Assembly: GCA_963514095.1 (NCBI GenBank)
Contig: OY741269.1
Location: 21,056,559 to 21,120,558 of the forward strand
Direction of reading: 5' to 3'
DNA length: 64,000 nucleotides
From: Eutrigla gurnardus
Taxonomy: Eukaryota > Chordata > Actinopteri > Perciformes > Triglidae
Positions 12,583 through 24,624 of the stretch are shown in pieces; the stretch's first letter is position 1; each line of letters begins with the position of its first letter. The position numbers were made by a program, and so were the translations under genes. A model generated the notes under the pieces. The model searched no databases, was not told the DNA's origin, and saw only the letters and a program-made list of their open reading frames with translations.

Positions 12583-13174
12583 TAGGGATGCTCCGATCAG
12601 CATTTTTGGGGGCCGATCCGATCACAGGAATCATAAATCGGCCGATACCGATCACAGAATGGATGGGAGAATAATAATAATAATAATAACAATAATAATA
12701 ATAATAATAACCGGACGGGAACCGGACCGCTACTTTTATAATACAAATGCCGCTGTGTGCTTTCACTGCCCGCCCGCTCGCTCAGCTCCACTCGGGTGGC
12801 TGTAATTAAGCTGATGAATGGTTGACGTTCTTCCTGCGCAGCTCGCAAAGTTGCGCAAGTTGTATTTTGGAAGAATCACAGCAGAGCAATCGTTCTGATC
12901 CACAGACACGGCACGAGCCTGCAGTGCACACAAGGGTGGCTTTAATTCCATAAAACCTCACCACGTGTCACTAGCGTTGTTTACACTGGACCTTTGACAG
13001 GCGCCATGGCCATCGTGAAATTCCCACCCTGCGTCAGGCGCAGAAAAACAGAAAAAATATATAAAAATATGCGATCAGCTTTTCTGATCGGCACTTTGAC
13101 CGATTACCGATCAACCTGTTTAGGGTCCATATCGGCCGATAACGATCGGCGGTCGATGGATCGGAGCATCCCTA
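12583..13174. mobile_element. hAT-like MITE with 16-bp terminal inverted repeats
   Basis: The left end tagggatgctccgatc and the right end gatcggagcatcccta are perfect reverse complements. They are flanked by a perfect 8-bp duplication, ataataat, at 12575-12582 and 13175-13182. The 592-bp interior contains further CCGATC/GATCGG subterminal repeats and an (ATA)n microsatellite at about 12670-12711. It has no intact transposase. The structure is diagnostic of a non-autonomous hAT-type element. Confidence 0.85.
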
Positions 13175-13182
13175 ATAATAAT

Positions 13183-16100
13183 CCATGTAGGCCTGACAAA
13201 TATTCAAAACACACACACACAGCAGTAGTAGTGACCTGTAAAGACAAGATATGAAGATAGCCTCATTCAAAGCCTCAGTCGTAACATTAATATTCAGCTT
13301 TCTTCTTGCATGTCTATTTACTTCAGCACAGTTGCAGATAGAGGGAGATAGAAGATTGAAGTATTATGCCATTTGTAGAATCACATTCCAGTGGCTGCGT
13401 AGGACCATTTCCAATTTGCGCGGTTCAAAAACAATTTTCAACAACTCCAGAGCGACTACGATAGATGTAATCACTTCCGAAAATCACAACATGTTTTTAT
13501 CTAATGAAATACTCCGCTTCAATGCACATTTGTTGGCCTTTTAGCCTTTCAAAAACTACCTTTTCGCTGTAGACAAACCGTTCAACGTACACAAAAGGGA
13601 GGCGGCACTGACGAGTTATATTCATTAAAATCAATCATTTCAAGTGTCTCCATCTTTGGCATATCTCACGCATTTGAAACGGAAAAGGATATGAGCTCAC
13701 GATCTCCTCCAGCTCTGATTAATTGATGGATGAATGTATTTTTTTTAAATTAAAGTGTTAAATAGGTGCACAATATGACATGAAATGATATAAGCTTCAA
13801 AAGAAAGTTGATTTCATTGTTTTAAAAAGAAATAATTGAATCATGTTAATCACTTTTTTCAACTACAGGTGGAAAATAGCAATTTGCTACAAGCTGGCAT
13901 ACTGCATCTTTTCTTGTTATACAAGATTAATGTCTTATTGTGCATTGTTCCTGTCTTGAAGCGAGGATATATCATAAAATGACTTTGTGAAGCTTCATTC
14001 TAAAAACAGCCCGAACCGCAGACGTATAATTAGCATTCCTCACCTCCCGACTGACTGCAGCGTGGACAACATTTATCGACACAACACAAAGTGAAGTGAG
14101 GTCGTCATCCAGCGGGAGAAACTGAAAAATGCCAGCGTGAAAAAAAGACTGAAATTTCTACTTGCAAGTTCAGCAAAAGAGATTAATCCAACATACCTTG
14201 TTCATTCCCAGACTTCTTAACTTGTGGGTTTGAATAAAAAAAATAAAAAAAAAACCTAAAGTGCAGTGTGAAACACTATAACTGTGACGTACCTTAAGGC
14301 CATAGAGCAGGGGCTGACACCGGAGAAACGAGGGCCAATGAGATCACTGCACAAGAATCTGAAATGGAAGAGGAATCATCCATTTTTAACAACAAAGCAG
14401 CACAGAGATGAAACAATAAACACAGAAAAAACACTCGGTCATGAATCACCTCCACGGACTAACTAACCCCGATATTTAAGACTAAATAACACACTGGTAA
14501 AAGCCCCCCCCCCAGCGGTGTGAAGGCGGCGTGTTGTTGGTGGTGTTGTTGTGGACGGGGCAGACTCTCGGTCACACGGCACAAACGGATAGGTCGACTG
14601 TTGGCTCCGGCCTGGTTTGCTCTGCAACGGGACGGGATTAAAACCACCTCCTGAGCAGAGTAATAATCTGAAGATTAGCCGCTACATCCAAGAGGCAGTT
14701 GCATAAGCGATCAGAGACTCCAAAACTGAACTTTCCATCCAGTTTTATCGTCACGGCAGCTGAAGAGGACTCCCTTTTTTCTTTTTTGTCCCCCGTCAGG
14801 TAATCTCACATCAAAGCCATGCAAATCAATCATAGCTACCATCTGTCTCAAGACTAGAATGTAGCATATAATCCAACTTGAGTTTTTAAAATAGGTTCAA
14901 AGTTGTTCCAATACTGATACTAGTATCACAAATGGCTCCAGTCCAGCCAAAAATGCTGGATTGGGTATCGGTGAGTACACCCAGCCTGATATATCCTGTA
15001 AATATATCATTCATCAGCTAATTTACGCTACACAGGGACAACAACAACAACACCACCCGCTCCTCGAGATGTCACAGTTATTATCCTGGCTATATATTAT
15101 CCCCGATAATCATAAAAAATATGCTTAAAACTTTTAAAATGTCACTTAAATACTTGGAAACAAATATTTTCATTGTGTGAAAGAGGAGCAAAGAGGAGCA
15201 CCACTTTGCGTTAGCTCGGCTAAATAACAGAGCTAACAGCTAAGGTTAACGTAGGTTGCTTTATACATTATGGCGCGTTCATGCTCCGTTCAGTCAAAAA
15301 AATGTGTATTGGGGCTAAGTTAAATAACATTGTTATCACAATGTGTTCTAATGTAAAATAGTTGCAACCTTATAGGGTCATAAGTGAGTCATCTAGTATT
15401 CAGCCAGTACAGTTCCTGGTAGAATTGAGGGCGATATTAAAATATCATGCCATGTTAATTCCATTCAAAATATTATCCCGAAATGATCATAAAAATATGC
15501 TTTAAACTCTTTATTTTAACAGCATTATAAAATAGATATTAGCCATGGAATTATGACCGTATTGTTTTTGTTTCAAATACGCACTGGTGTCGGATCAGTC
15601 GATACGCAGGTTCAGGTGTCAGAAGGTCTCAGGAAGTAATGCAGCGTCTGGGTACGACACATGAATGTAACCCACTGACACGCATGTTTAACGCTCGGTC
15701 TAGGGAGAAACAGTTTTAAAAAAAGGAAGGAAGAAACAAGCCACTGAGTCACAGCAGACAGACAGACGGAGAAGTCGAGCTGTGAGAACTTCCACTTCGT
15801 AGTGAGGACAGACGGGTGAGACGTAGACATCACGCCAAACCAATAACTAAACTAAAAAAAAACCTTGATGGCCCAAAAGTCACATAGTACTCTTCGTACA
15901 TACCTCACCCCCACCGCAAACATGGCAACGACGAATAGTCTCACTCACTTCTCACGCCGACAGACCTGTGAATAATCCATCTGACTTCCTGTTCGCACGC
16001 CCGCGCACACACACGCGCACACACACACACACACACACACACAGAACATCCTGAACGCTGCAGCAAAATACAGCCACACGCTGAAGCTCACGCTCTATAT

Positions 16101-16999
16101 TTAGGCTCTCAAAACGCATGCATTTATCCGGTAGCGGCAGCTAAAAAAAACCTCTTATAAACATCAACTCACTTCTTCATCAATTCTTCTGACAAATCAA
16201 TGCGTTTCCCACATCTGCGTGCGGGAGAGGACATTAAACATTGCACATATTTGGATGCGACTGTAACACGTGAGATGTGGCTGAAGGTCAGCGGAGCGGA
16301 ACTGATCCGATCAATGGGTAACTCAACTTCATCTAATATCAACTCCCGAGTCTGGCAGATGCAGCAAGGATGCTGCAAAAAACGGGAAAGGAGAAAACTC
16401 AAGAATGCCTCGTGTGATGAATTTGCCGTACTGATCTCATAGTCGAAAACTAGCAAGTCCGCTTCAGTTAATTGGACCAAAAATAAATAAATAAATAAAG
16501 GGGGGGGGGGGTGGAAATCGGCTAAATCTGGCTCCCTCCAGCACTAAATGACAGGCCTGGCCCTGTTGTAATCACTACCTCTTGAGCGCAAACATTACTG
16601 GCTTCTTCCTACCGGGAAGGGAAGAGCATAAACGAAAGCCTTTTTTCTGCGTGTTTCAACAGATATTGCCCCCCCCCCCCCCCTTATCTATATCTCGCTC
16701 TGGATGACATGTATAAATGGGGGCTGAAATACGAAGCACTATTTGTGCCATCGATGGATCCGAAACACGGCAGAAACACTGAAAAACTCATCTGAGGCCG
16801 TCGCGAGGGCAAAGACAGGGTGGTTTCTTTGGCAGAAGGCAGACCCAAACATCAATTATGCTCCAAAAAACCTCTCTCTCCCAAAGCCGAGGATAATCTT
16901 CCTCAGCAGGGCTCAATTATAGGTTATTTCTAGCTAGACTCACTGCTTATTGTGCGCTACGTTACGCCAAGTCTTTTCAACTGAATCAATGGGAAGAAC
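13183..16999. other. AT-rich stretch with degenerate repeats, no gene seen
   Basis: No exon can be supported. A degenerate relative of the 43140 element begins near 14892 ('gttgttccaatactgatac'), but its right end was not found. A CA microsatellite lies at about 16002-16041 and homopolymer runs lie near 16500 and 16670. Confidence 0.4.
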
Positions 17000-17669
17000 T
17001 AGGGATGCACCGAATAGTCGGCCCCCGAAAATTCGAAAAATATACTTTTATCACCGAAACAACATGGCCGAAACAGAAAGTTGTAATGACGCAATTAAAA
17101 ACCGCGGCCAGCACACGCTTGTCTGGATAAGCGCCAACCTGTCTGCGGTGTGGACGTTTCGCTGAGATCTATTCGGATCCTCTGCACGTCCTCGGGACTG
17201 TGCTTGATCCGCGTTAGAAAGATCATTACTTGGATGTGGGATTAAAGCAGCGTGCACGAGAAATGATCCAGGCGCGATGGATGCGGAGACCCCGCTTGGA
17301 GACGGAGAAGCGCACGAGAAGGAGAAGGAGAGCAGAGCGCAGAAAAATACTTGTCTTTCTGCACCAGATGAGGGGAATGCACCCTCGTTGTCCGATATGT
17401 TCGATGAGATATTAAACATTTTATTTTTATTATATACTGTGCATTGTTGTAATGTCAGTGCTAAATAAATATTTTCATATTTTTGTAATTGATTTATTCT
17501 TTGAATCAATGCCTTGATTTTAGTGAGGTTAGTACACAGTCATAGCCATAAATGCAATGGTACTAATAATTGGAATATTCATTTCTTTCGGTGTTTCGGT
17601 TTTCGGCCTTGGTTTCCTCATTTTCGGTTTTCCATTTCGGCCAAGAATTTTCATTTCGGTGCATCCCTA
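17000..17669. mobile_element. hAT-like MITE with 15-bp terminal inverted repeats
   Basis: The ends tagggatgcaccgaa and ttcggtgcatcccta are perfect inverted repeats. They are flanked by a perfect 8-bp duplication, ggaagaac, at 16992-16999 and 17670-17677. The 670-bp interior has repeated TTTCGG subterminal motifs and a short arginine-rich open frame with no recognisable transposase domain. The terminal heptamer tagggatg is shared with the element at 12583, so the two belong to related families. It is non-autonomous. Confidence 0.88.
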
Positions 17670-17677
17670 GGAAGAAC

Positions 17678-20100
17678 GCCTAACCCATGTAAATCAAGTG
17701 ATGCTGCGCTTTAGTTTACACTGCACTGGGGGGGGGGGTTTAGTTAAGGTCGGGGGAGAGTGAAATCCAAAGACAAACACTACACAGCCATTACTCCATT
17801 ATAAAACGCGGGGGGAAAAGTCATTTGAAAACAAGTAATTTTGTCAACCTCACCACAAGCAAAACCCACTCAAGTTTTGGAACCATTTCGCCACTTTCAA
17901 TCATTTACCAACTCTGAATATTCTTATCTTCACCGTTTTGTGGTGAATTTCCCCCACAAACGGAGTGAAAGGGGGCGAAGCAACAGCCGTTCAATCCCAA
18001 AGCCGTAGACACACAATTTGCGTTGCCATCGATGCTCAGTGGAGGACAGAGTAACCATAGCGATGGGTGATAACATACAGAAGAGTAAAACTGAACTGCA
18101 AGATTTACATGCAATTCTTCCCAGTGTTGTTTGGTTCGGCTGTCCAGTTAATGATTTAGCGTTTGTGTGTGCGTGTGTGTGTGTGTGCAAATGCAAACAC
18201 ACAGACACAGACACCTGGATCCAACTGGTCAGTGTAGATAAGAGGTCATCTACTGTAATTGGGCCAAATAAGTGAAAGCGTACATCAGAACATGGAGACG
18301 TCAAGATAGCTGTGGAGAAGACCAAGGAGATTCCCATATAGAACCACGTTAACCGCTGTGGGGGTCAAGGGTCAACGAAGCAGGTGCTGAACTGGGCCAA
18401 AAAAATATTTGCAACTTTTGCAAGTCCGTTTAGAGAAGGAAATGTTTGCTTTCTTGAACTGACAACACAGCGGCCAGTAGAAGCCGCGTATAGGTTAAGA
18501 GTAGAAAAGAAAACAAGAATCCAAATAACAAAATAAAGCTGAAAGAAAGCTGCTTGTATGCAAACTGGAAATATGACACACACACAAAAACTGTTTCAAC
18601 TGATCACCACTGCAGAGTTCAAGACACAAATTAAGAAATGGGTTATTTTTTTGGATTACATAATGCTGAGTTAACGGTTAATCCATTCAGAAGGGGGGGG
18701 GGGGCAGCTTAGCGAGGGGCCACAGCGGGGGACTTTGGTTTTTTTACAGCACGGTTTTTCCATCCCTGTGCTCTTCAATGCCATTAAGGTCTTACTAGAT
18801 TAAACCAAACACACTAATTCACTGGAATTTTGGCCCAGATGATTACAAATAGACAGATATCTGCAATCTAGGGGCGGGTGGGCGGGCTGGAGGGGGGTTC
18901 CCTTTAGCTGCTTGTCCATGCACGGGAGAGAATACGCCTCGCATCTGTGCTGCCATCAGAAGCTTAATCCCGGCAGGGTCGAGGGAGGATGGGCCCGGTT
19001 GCAAAGACCGATGCAGTAGACCGGGGGGGGGACAACACAAGCAATCTTCGCTCCAACAAAAGTGCACAACAAAAGTTGTCATAACTTGGGAGCGTGGGCC
19101 TCATTGGGTGAACACACACACACCCACTGACTGACTTTTCTCCTGTCACATCTCCGCCATCTCCGCCTCGAGCCAGCCAGCCAGCCACACAGACTGACCA
19201 GATTCCTCTCCGTCTGCAGGGCCGAGCGCCACTGCAATGTGTCAGTGACAGAAAAAAAAACGAACAAATGCTTCATTGTGTGTCCGATGCACTAAAAAAG
19301 AACAAGGAGAATGATGTGCCCCCCACCACCCAGCCAACCCAGAGGAAGGCTAGCTGGATGCAAAAGCTGACAGTTCTCCTTACTGTTGTGTGGAATGCAT
19401 TATGATTCCACCAGCGTGTGCATGTTTTGGTTCAGTTAACATTACCTGTAAAACTCTGACACACACACACACACACGCACGCACACACACACTGGACTAT
19501 CGAAGTGTGACGTCACAAAATAAAACACATTTCACTGTTGTTATGCCCCATATAAATGTCACGTTAATGCATTAAAACAACACTAACACCGAGTTCAACT
19601 GTCCCCCCCCCCCCAAAAAAAGAGTGTACTAGCCACGTTAAAAATCAGCTAGCATATTTAAAGTAGCATCCATCGTGGTAGCTTTTTTTAGTTAGCAACT
19701 AGCCCGGTGTTGATACTGAGCAAAAAAAAAAAGAAGTGCTAATGTTGAGCAGGATGCTACCTAGCAGATTTTTTTTTTTAATCTTAAACCGGCCGGTTGT
19801 CAACTAACGCTAATAGTCCGGACACAGTAGCGTGATAGCGACGTTAACAGCCGGGCTAGCTACTTGGCAGCGTTACAACTAATGACAACGGTTTAACTTG
19901 CAAGACGGTAGCTAAGGGCGATTAGCACGCCCCCCCCCCCCCCCCCCCCCCCCTGTCTTTAGCATGCTAGGACAGCCAAACGGTTGGTACCACAGTTAAA
20001 GGGGAGGGGGGAAGCTAACGTTAACCCTCAACGGCAAAAAAAGTTAATCACGGAACTTGACGCGAGCCGACGTTAACTACGTTAGACAGCGAAGCACCGC
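17678..20100. other. Stretch without supported gene; simple repeats
   Basis: This contains short GT/CA runs (about 18168-18190 and 19460-19491), G and C homopolymers, and a run of 24 C at 19930-19953. Repeated GCTAAC/GTTAGC-type words at 19620-20100 may be part of a 5' flanking region of a minus-strand gene. No coding exon is visible. Confidence 0.4.
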
Positions 20101-20470
20101 GTCCTCAATCACTCCCGATATTCGTAAAAGCTTAACGTTACTCACAACTTTTTTTGTTGGTTTCCTCTCCCCTTTTTTAACCTGAGCTAGGTTTGCTAGC
20201 TTGCAGACGTTCTTCTCATTTTGCCGAACAAGCTTCTGCGTCCCCGGCCCTCCTCCATTGGAAGGATTTGCGTAGTGTGGTGGTGTGGGATTTTTTTTTC
20301 CTTTTTTTTTTCTCCGTGTGTGTTTTTCGGTGTTGGGGAGAGCGAGAGAGAGAGAGACAGAGCGAGAGATAGCGAGAGAGAGAGAGAGAGAGAGAGCGTC
20401 TACTGTCAGAGAGCAGCGGCCCCGGTTGTCCCGCCCTCCTCGATCGTGATTGGCTAAACGATGGCGTTCG
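20101..20470 (-). promoter_or_regulatory. Promoter-like region for a minus-strand gene (FRYL by synteny?)
   Basis: This GC-richer patch includes an imperfect (GA)n tract at about 20338-20396 and an inverted CCAAT box (attgg) at 20449-20453. A consensus-like minus-strand donor, GTT|gtgagt, lies at 20145/20144 and could end a non-coding first exon. The FRYL suggestion rests only on human gene order (FRYL next to OCIAD2, minus strand). No FRYL coding sequence is present in the window, so the call is tentative. Confidence 0.3.
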
Positions 20471-21563
20471 CCTACATAAAATGCAGTGTTCCTCATGTGT
20501 CAATCAGAAAATAAGGCGACCTGTTGATTGGATGACGGCTTGGGAGGAGGGTGACGTGTGACGTTCACACGGGCATGCTTCTAATCTCCATACGGCGTAC
20601 ACCGAAACTTGCGCTGGGCAGGCGGGCACTCGGAGGAGTGTTTTATACAATATTTATAAATTAAATGATATATTATATCATATTATATACATGTAATTTA
20701 TTATTAGAAATAATAGTATAGCACCACATAAATAAATGAATAATAAGGAAGACTAATAAAAGCCCCAAATATCATATGGAAGTGAAATTTGGATTTTTTT
20801 TTTTTCTAGAGCTACTAAAGCTCCCTATTTTTTTTTATTTTGAGACAGAATGATTGCAATCAGATTAGAAAATAATATTATTTCCTGCGGTTTTATGTCA
20901 GTCTAGCAGATAAAACAATCGGGAAGGCACAACATCTGTTTCATGTTTATATGGCATATTTATTATTTTTGGTTGTTGTTGCATAGGCACATTGCAGCTG
21001 ATGACTTGTGCTCATTCCCTTTAGTTACACAAATAAAGTGGTCTTTTTGGTCAGACCAAACCGGAAATACAATACAGCAAGATCTGTGACTGAAAGGATA
21101 GTAGCTCCCCCTGGTGGCACTTTGTGGACATACGTGCAATATTTAAAAAAAATATACTCTGTGCAGCATTTATAGCATCAGTGACAGATCCACGACCACA
21201 GCCGACCCTGCAGAGTTTCCAATGAGGCTGAAAAATAGAAGAAAAAGTGCATTCAGGTTACTTTTATCAAGTCAAAACACACTGGCAACAAGGAGCAGAG
21301 CTCAAGCACTTCAGCATGGTTGGCACATTTTTTTCTCACTGGAGGATTTGCAATTTCTTTATGCCCTCTCATCCAGACTGTACACTAATTTATTTTTAAA
21401 AAGATCCAGAGTTGTGTTACATGTTAGTTAGTAGCTCTGTCGACATCAATCTGTTTACCTTCAGCTTTTCACTTGTTCTGCAGCTGCATCTGGAGCCTTT
21501 TTCTTACATTCCTCACACACGTGGTGGCAGGATCTGTCAAGATGATGACATTATTTACTAGAC

Positions 21564-21565
<2 letters not shown>
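20471..21565. other. Intergenic interval left of OCIAD2
   Basis: AT-rich sequence with no supported exon. It contains one strong CTCF-like motif at 21101-21120, listed separately. OCIAD1, which lies between FRYL and OCIAD2 in human, is not seen here. Confidence 0.45.
21101..21120 (-). promoter_or_regulatory. CTCF-like motif
   Basis: The string tagctccccctggtggcac closely matches the known vertebrate CTCF core (CCMYCTRGTGG with TAG upstream). The usual CCASYAGRKGG orientation reads on the minus strand. It sits in the interval between the promoter-like region and the 3' end of OCIAD2. Occupancy cannot be judged from sequence. Confidence 0.4.

Positions 21566-21571
<6 letters not shown>
21566..21571 (-). 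promoter_or_regulatory. Candidate OCIAD2 polyadenylation signal
   Basis: The minus-strand hexamer AATAAA lies about 90 bp downstream of the proposed OCIAD2 stop. It falls at the edge of an (ATT)n microsatellite (about 21566-21628), so it could be fortuitous. Confidence 0.4.
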
Positions 21572-21614
<43 letters not shown>

Positions 21615-21628
21615 TATTATTATTATTA
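21566..21628. repeat. (ATT)n trinucleotide microsatellite
   Basis: A near-perfect ATT/TTA run of about 60 bp with one interruption near 21611. It lies in the presumed 3' UTR of OCIAD2. Confidence 0.9.
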
Positions 21629-21659
21629 AGTGTTGCAGCACAGACGGATGAAACGTAGC

Positions 21660-24410
21660 TTAAAAGTCATGCAAACTGCACACAGAAGGAACCCTATCAT
21701 TATTATTTTTTTCTGATTATTATTATTTTTTTTTTTCTTTCTTTTCCCCCCTGGGTAATGGGGGCGGGACTAGATAAGCCTCGGCTTCTCCCGCTTTCCC
21801 TTTCGGCCATGTAACAAATAAATAAAAATAAATAAATAACCCGAACCTGGACTCGAACCCCCCTCTTGCTTTATTCTTATTTCTCCTCTTCCGGCTGTTT
21901 GTGTTTCTGTACTTTTGTTCTTAAATCACTTTTCCACACAATAAAAAAAAAATCATCTTCCATTTCTGAAGCCAGAAAAGATCATTTTTACATTTGTCTT
22001 CACTTAACTACCATTTAAAAAAAACCTGATATTTCTATGATAGTTTTTAATATTTGTAATGTAATTTTCTTCTGTATTTGTTTCTTTATTTTTGCACATT
22101 TGATTTTTCTTACAATGTTTTTAAAACAAAAACACACCATAGCACATCCCTTGTACGTGACACCTAGTTAACCAATAATAACATGTTCCCTACCTGTGTC
22201 CAGGACCAGACTTGAAGCGACCCCCCTCAGACCGAGGTCCAAATCCTGGTCCACCCTCAAAGCCAAGCTCCTTAAATTTGCTTCGACAAGTTCGGATATA
22301 AGATGCTTTCCCCACCGCGTAACCCAGGATCCCGGCAACTGGAAAACAGAAATAATCAAAGTAACCAGTGAGACACGACAGGTGAACAGTTATTTGTATA
22401 TACATGTTTCTGAAATGTTATGTTTAAATATGCAAAGAGGCATTATCTAATTAAATATGTACTTTTCCAGAATATTAATCTGAACATTGGATGAAACCAG
22501 CCCTAAAATTCTTGATTCGTTCTGTTGAAATATTAAGAATCTAATGTTTTTAAATAGGGAATGTTTGTATCACTCCATAAAATCAGAAAATACCACAAAC
22601 AGCCATAAAAACTACTTTCTTCATGTTTTCAGTAGCGCTGAAGTAGCGTTGAAGCGCTCAGAGCCGGCCTGAGGCATAAGCGAACTAAGCGGCTTCTTGG
22701 GGCCCCCTGGCCACCACCCCCCCCCCCCTCCCCCCATCGTGTGTGGAGATTTTTAGGCTATGAATGTGGATGAATTAAGGTATTGCCATTCTCCAGCTGG
22801 CCATCCCCAAAATGCAGGAAATCACATCTACAAAATTCAGAATTTTCTGGGGGAGGACCCGCAGACCCCCCTCCCCCATTTGCACCCATTTTTGCACAAA
22901 TAGGGTGGGGGGCGGTCTTTATGCATCTGTGCCCAGGGGGACAGCAGTTCATAATCCGTCACTGTATTAATACTATTTATAATGTAACATTATAGCGTGA
23001 CATTGTGTCAATAATGTAGGGGCCAATCAAATCTGCTTAGGGCCCCCCAAAAGGCTTAGGCTGCCCTAGGAAGCGGTATCTGATGGTAACTTTTGGTGAA
23101 TTTAGGAGAAATCTATAGACTCAAACAGACAAAAGTAGTAAACTAAACAGCTGGATGTGTATTCTGTTGTGTTTCCTGAAAGAAGACGTGCTGTGGAAGC
23201 AAAACAGCCCAAAATCTCTTGTTTTTGCCCAAAGAAAAAGTCCAAAATCAGAAACCCTGGATGGTACCGACCTGCTAGTTTGGGAAAGGGACCAAACCTC
23301 TTGGAGGATTTCCAGATGCCTGTGTGGAAACAGACGGGATGCTCAGAGAAAAAAATCACCCAGAAGTGATGGCTTTCAGTCACGATGTGGAGGAGGAAGA
23401 GCAGAGTTTGAACTCACCGCTGTAGATGAGCCCGCCGGTGACGGCCATGCCGCCCAGAGAGAGGGGCAGAGCTGCAGACAGACAGACAGACAGACAGACA
23501 GACAGGAAGAGGTCACATAATACCATAACACCGTAGTAGACTTCCTGTCATGGACTGATCCTGTCTTGCTCGTTAGAGTTGAAGGGGGGTCGAGGCTTAA
23601 TAAACAGCTGTGATGATTGGACGTTGTGTTCGCCGTGGAGTGTGACTCACTTTGACCTCGCTACAGTAAATATCAGCTCTGCATCAGCTCTGCGTGGGTG
23701 TGCATGACTTAGTGAATCTCTTGTTATTATTAAAAGGGATCCAGTGTAAAGAGACACTCCCTGCCTCGCTGCCCCCCCCCCCCCCCCCTTCCGCCAATCT
23801 GAACCTGAGCTGAGACCAGATCTTATCAGACCTGGGTAACTTCAGGTGGGACACTACGAGCAAAATCAGTGCTTTTCATTCATTGATTCTTTTTCCTTTT
23901 TTTTTTAGATTTTGCTCTATTTGTCTTTCCGTAACATGTCTTCTTTCAGGTGGAAATAAAACATTTATTTTTTACTACTTTGTCAATTTGTGTCTGTAAA
24001 CTTTACACTTTCATTCCTTTCATTATTCTAGAGGTTTCTACAGAGGAGTTTGTTCATATATCTTCACTTTGAAGGACAAAAATGTACTCAAAGTATAACG
24101 TATAAACGTATCCCTATGAAGGAGAGAGAGAGAGAGAGGGAGAGTACCTCGGGACCAGAAGCTCTCCTCTTGACACTCCCTCCAAAGCTTCTTCACATCT
24201 TCTCCGTGCACGTGACGACCTCCCAGGGGGCACCGCTGCAACACACATAGGGGGGGGGGGGGGGGGGGGGGGTCAGGTAAAGGTATCACATCTGGCCGTG
24301 ACACGGCCAATATCTTCCCCTGCTCTCACCTTCACCTCCTCTTTCTCCGGACCGGAAGCAGCAGCAGCAGCGTCCACCGCTCCGGGTTGTCCTCGCGCGT
24401 CCGAGGTCAT
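21660..24410 (-). CDS. ociad2: OCIA domain-containing protein 2
   Basis: Six minus-strand exons join in phase: 24330-24410, 24148-24235, 23418-23471, 23272-23319, 22194-22338 and 21660-21675. They give about 143 residues (human about 154). The start is MTSDARGQPG. Exon 2 carries the family signature WRECQEESFW, exon 3 LPLSLGGMAVTGGLIYSG, exon 4 the RFGPFPK segment, and exon 5 GYAVGKASYIRTCRSKF. Together these form the OCIA domain (about residues 36-115), with two hydrophobic segments as expected for a membrane protein of mitochondria and endosomes. RECQEESFW assigns it to OCIAD2 rather than OCIAD1. The last exon (only five residues, LHDF preceded by a split Ser codon, then stop) is the least certain part, though its acceptor and phase fit. 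The gene faces DCUN1D4 head to head. Confidence 0.9.
22620..23070. repeat. Probable interspersed repeat in OCIAD2 intron 4
   Basis: The segment has low-complexity C runs and repeated phrases, 'ggggccccctgg' near the left and 'agggccccccaaaaggctta' near the right. These are typical of a degenerate transposon, but its ends are not clear enough to classify. Confidence 0.35.
23475..23505. repeat. (GACA)n microsatellite at the OCIAD2 exon 3 acceptor
   Basis: About seven GACA units. On the minus strand this reads (TGTC)n and directly forms the pyrimidine tract of the acceptor ending CTGCAG|CTCTG at 23471/23472. Confidence 0.9.
24250..24272. repeat. Poly-G/poly-C run next to the OCIAD2 exon 2 acceptor
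   Basis: A run of 23 G on the plus strand. On the minus strand it is a 23-nt C tract about 14 bp upstream of the exon 2 acceptor, where it would serve as the pyrimidine tract. Confidence 0.9.
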
Positions 24411-24624
24411 GACGCGGTCTTTTGGTCTGAATGCAACTTTGTCTGGAGGCTCGTGCGACTACTTCGTCTCTCCCTGTCTTGCTGCTTGCTTGTTATTTGC
24501 CTGTTTGCCTCTTTCATCAGCGCCGCTCAGCTACATTTGATGTAGCCGCGCCTCCCTGTGTCTTAAGCCCCGCCCCACCCCACCTGTCAAAACACCAGAG
24601 AAACAAACGAGGACACGGGCAAAG

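Noticed and set aside
21840..21880. tRNA-like box B (ggttcgagtcc on the minus strand)
   Set aside because: No matching acceptor stem, D-arm or anticodon arm can be built around it. More likely a repeat remnant.
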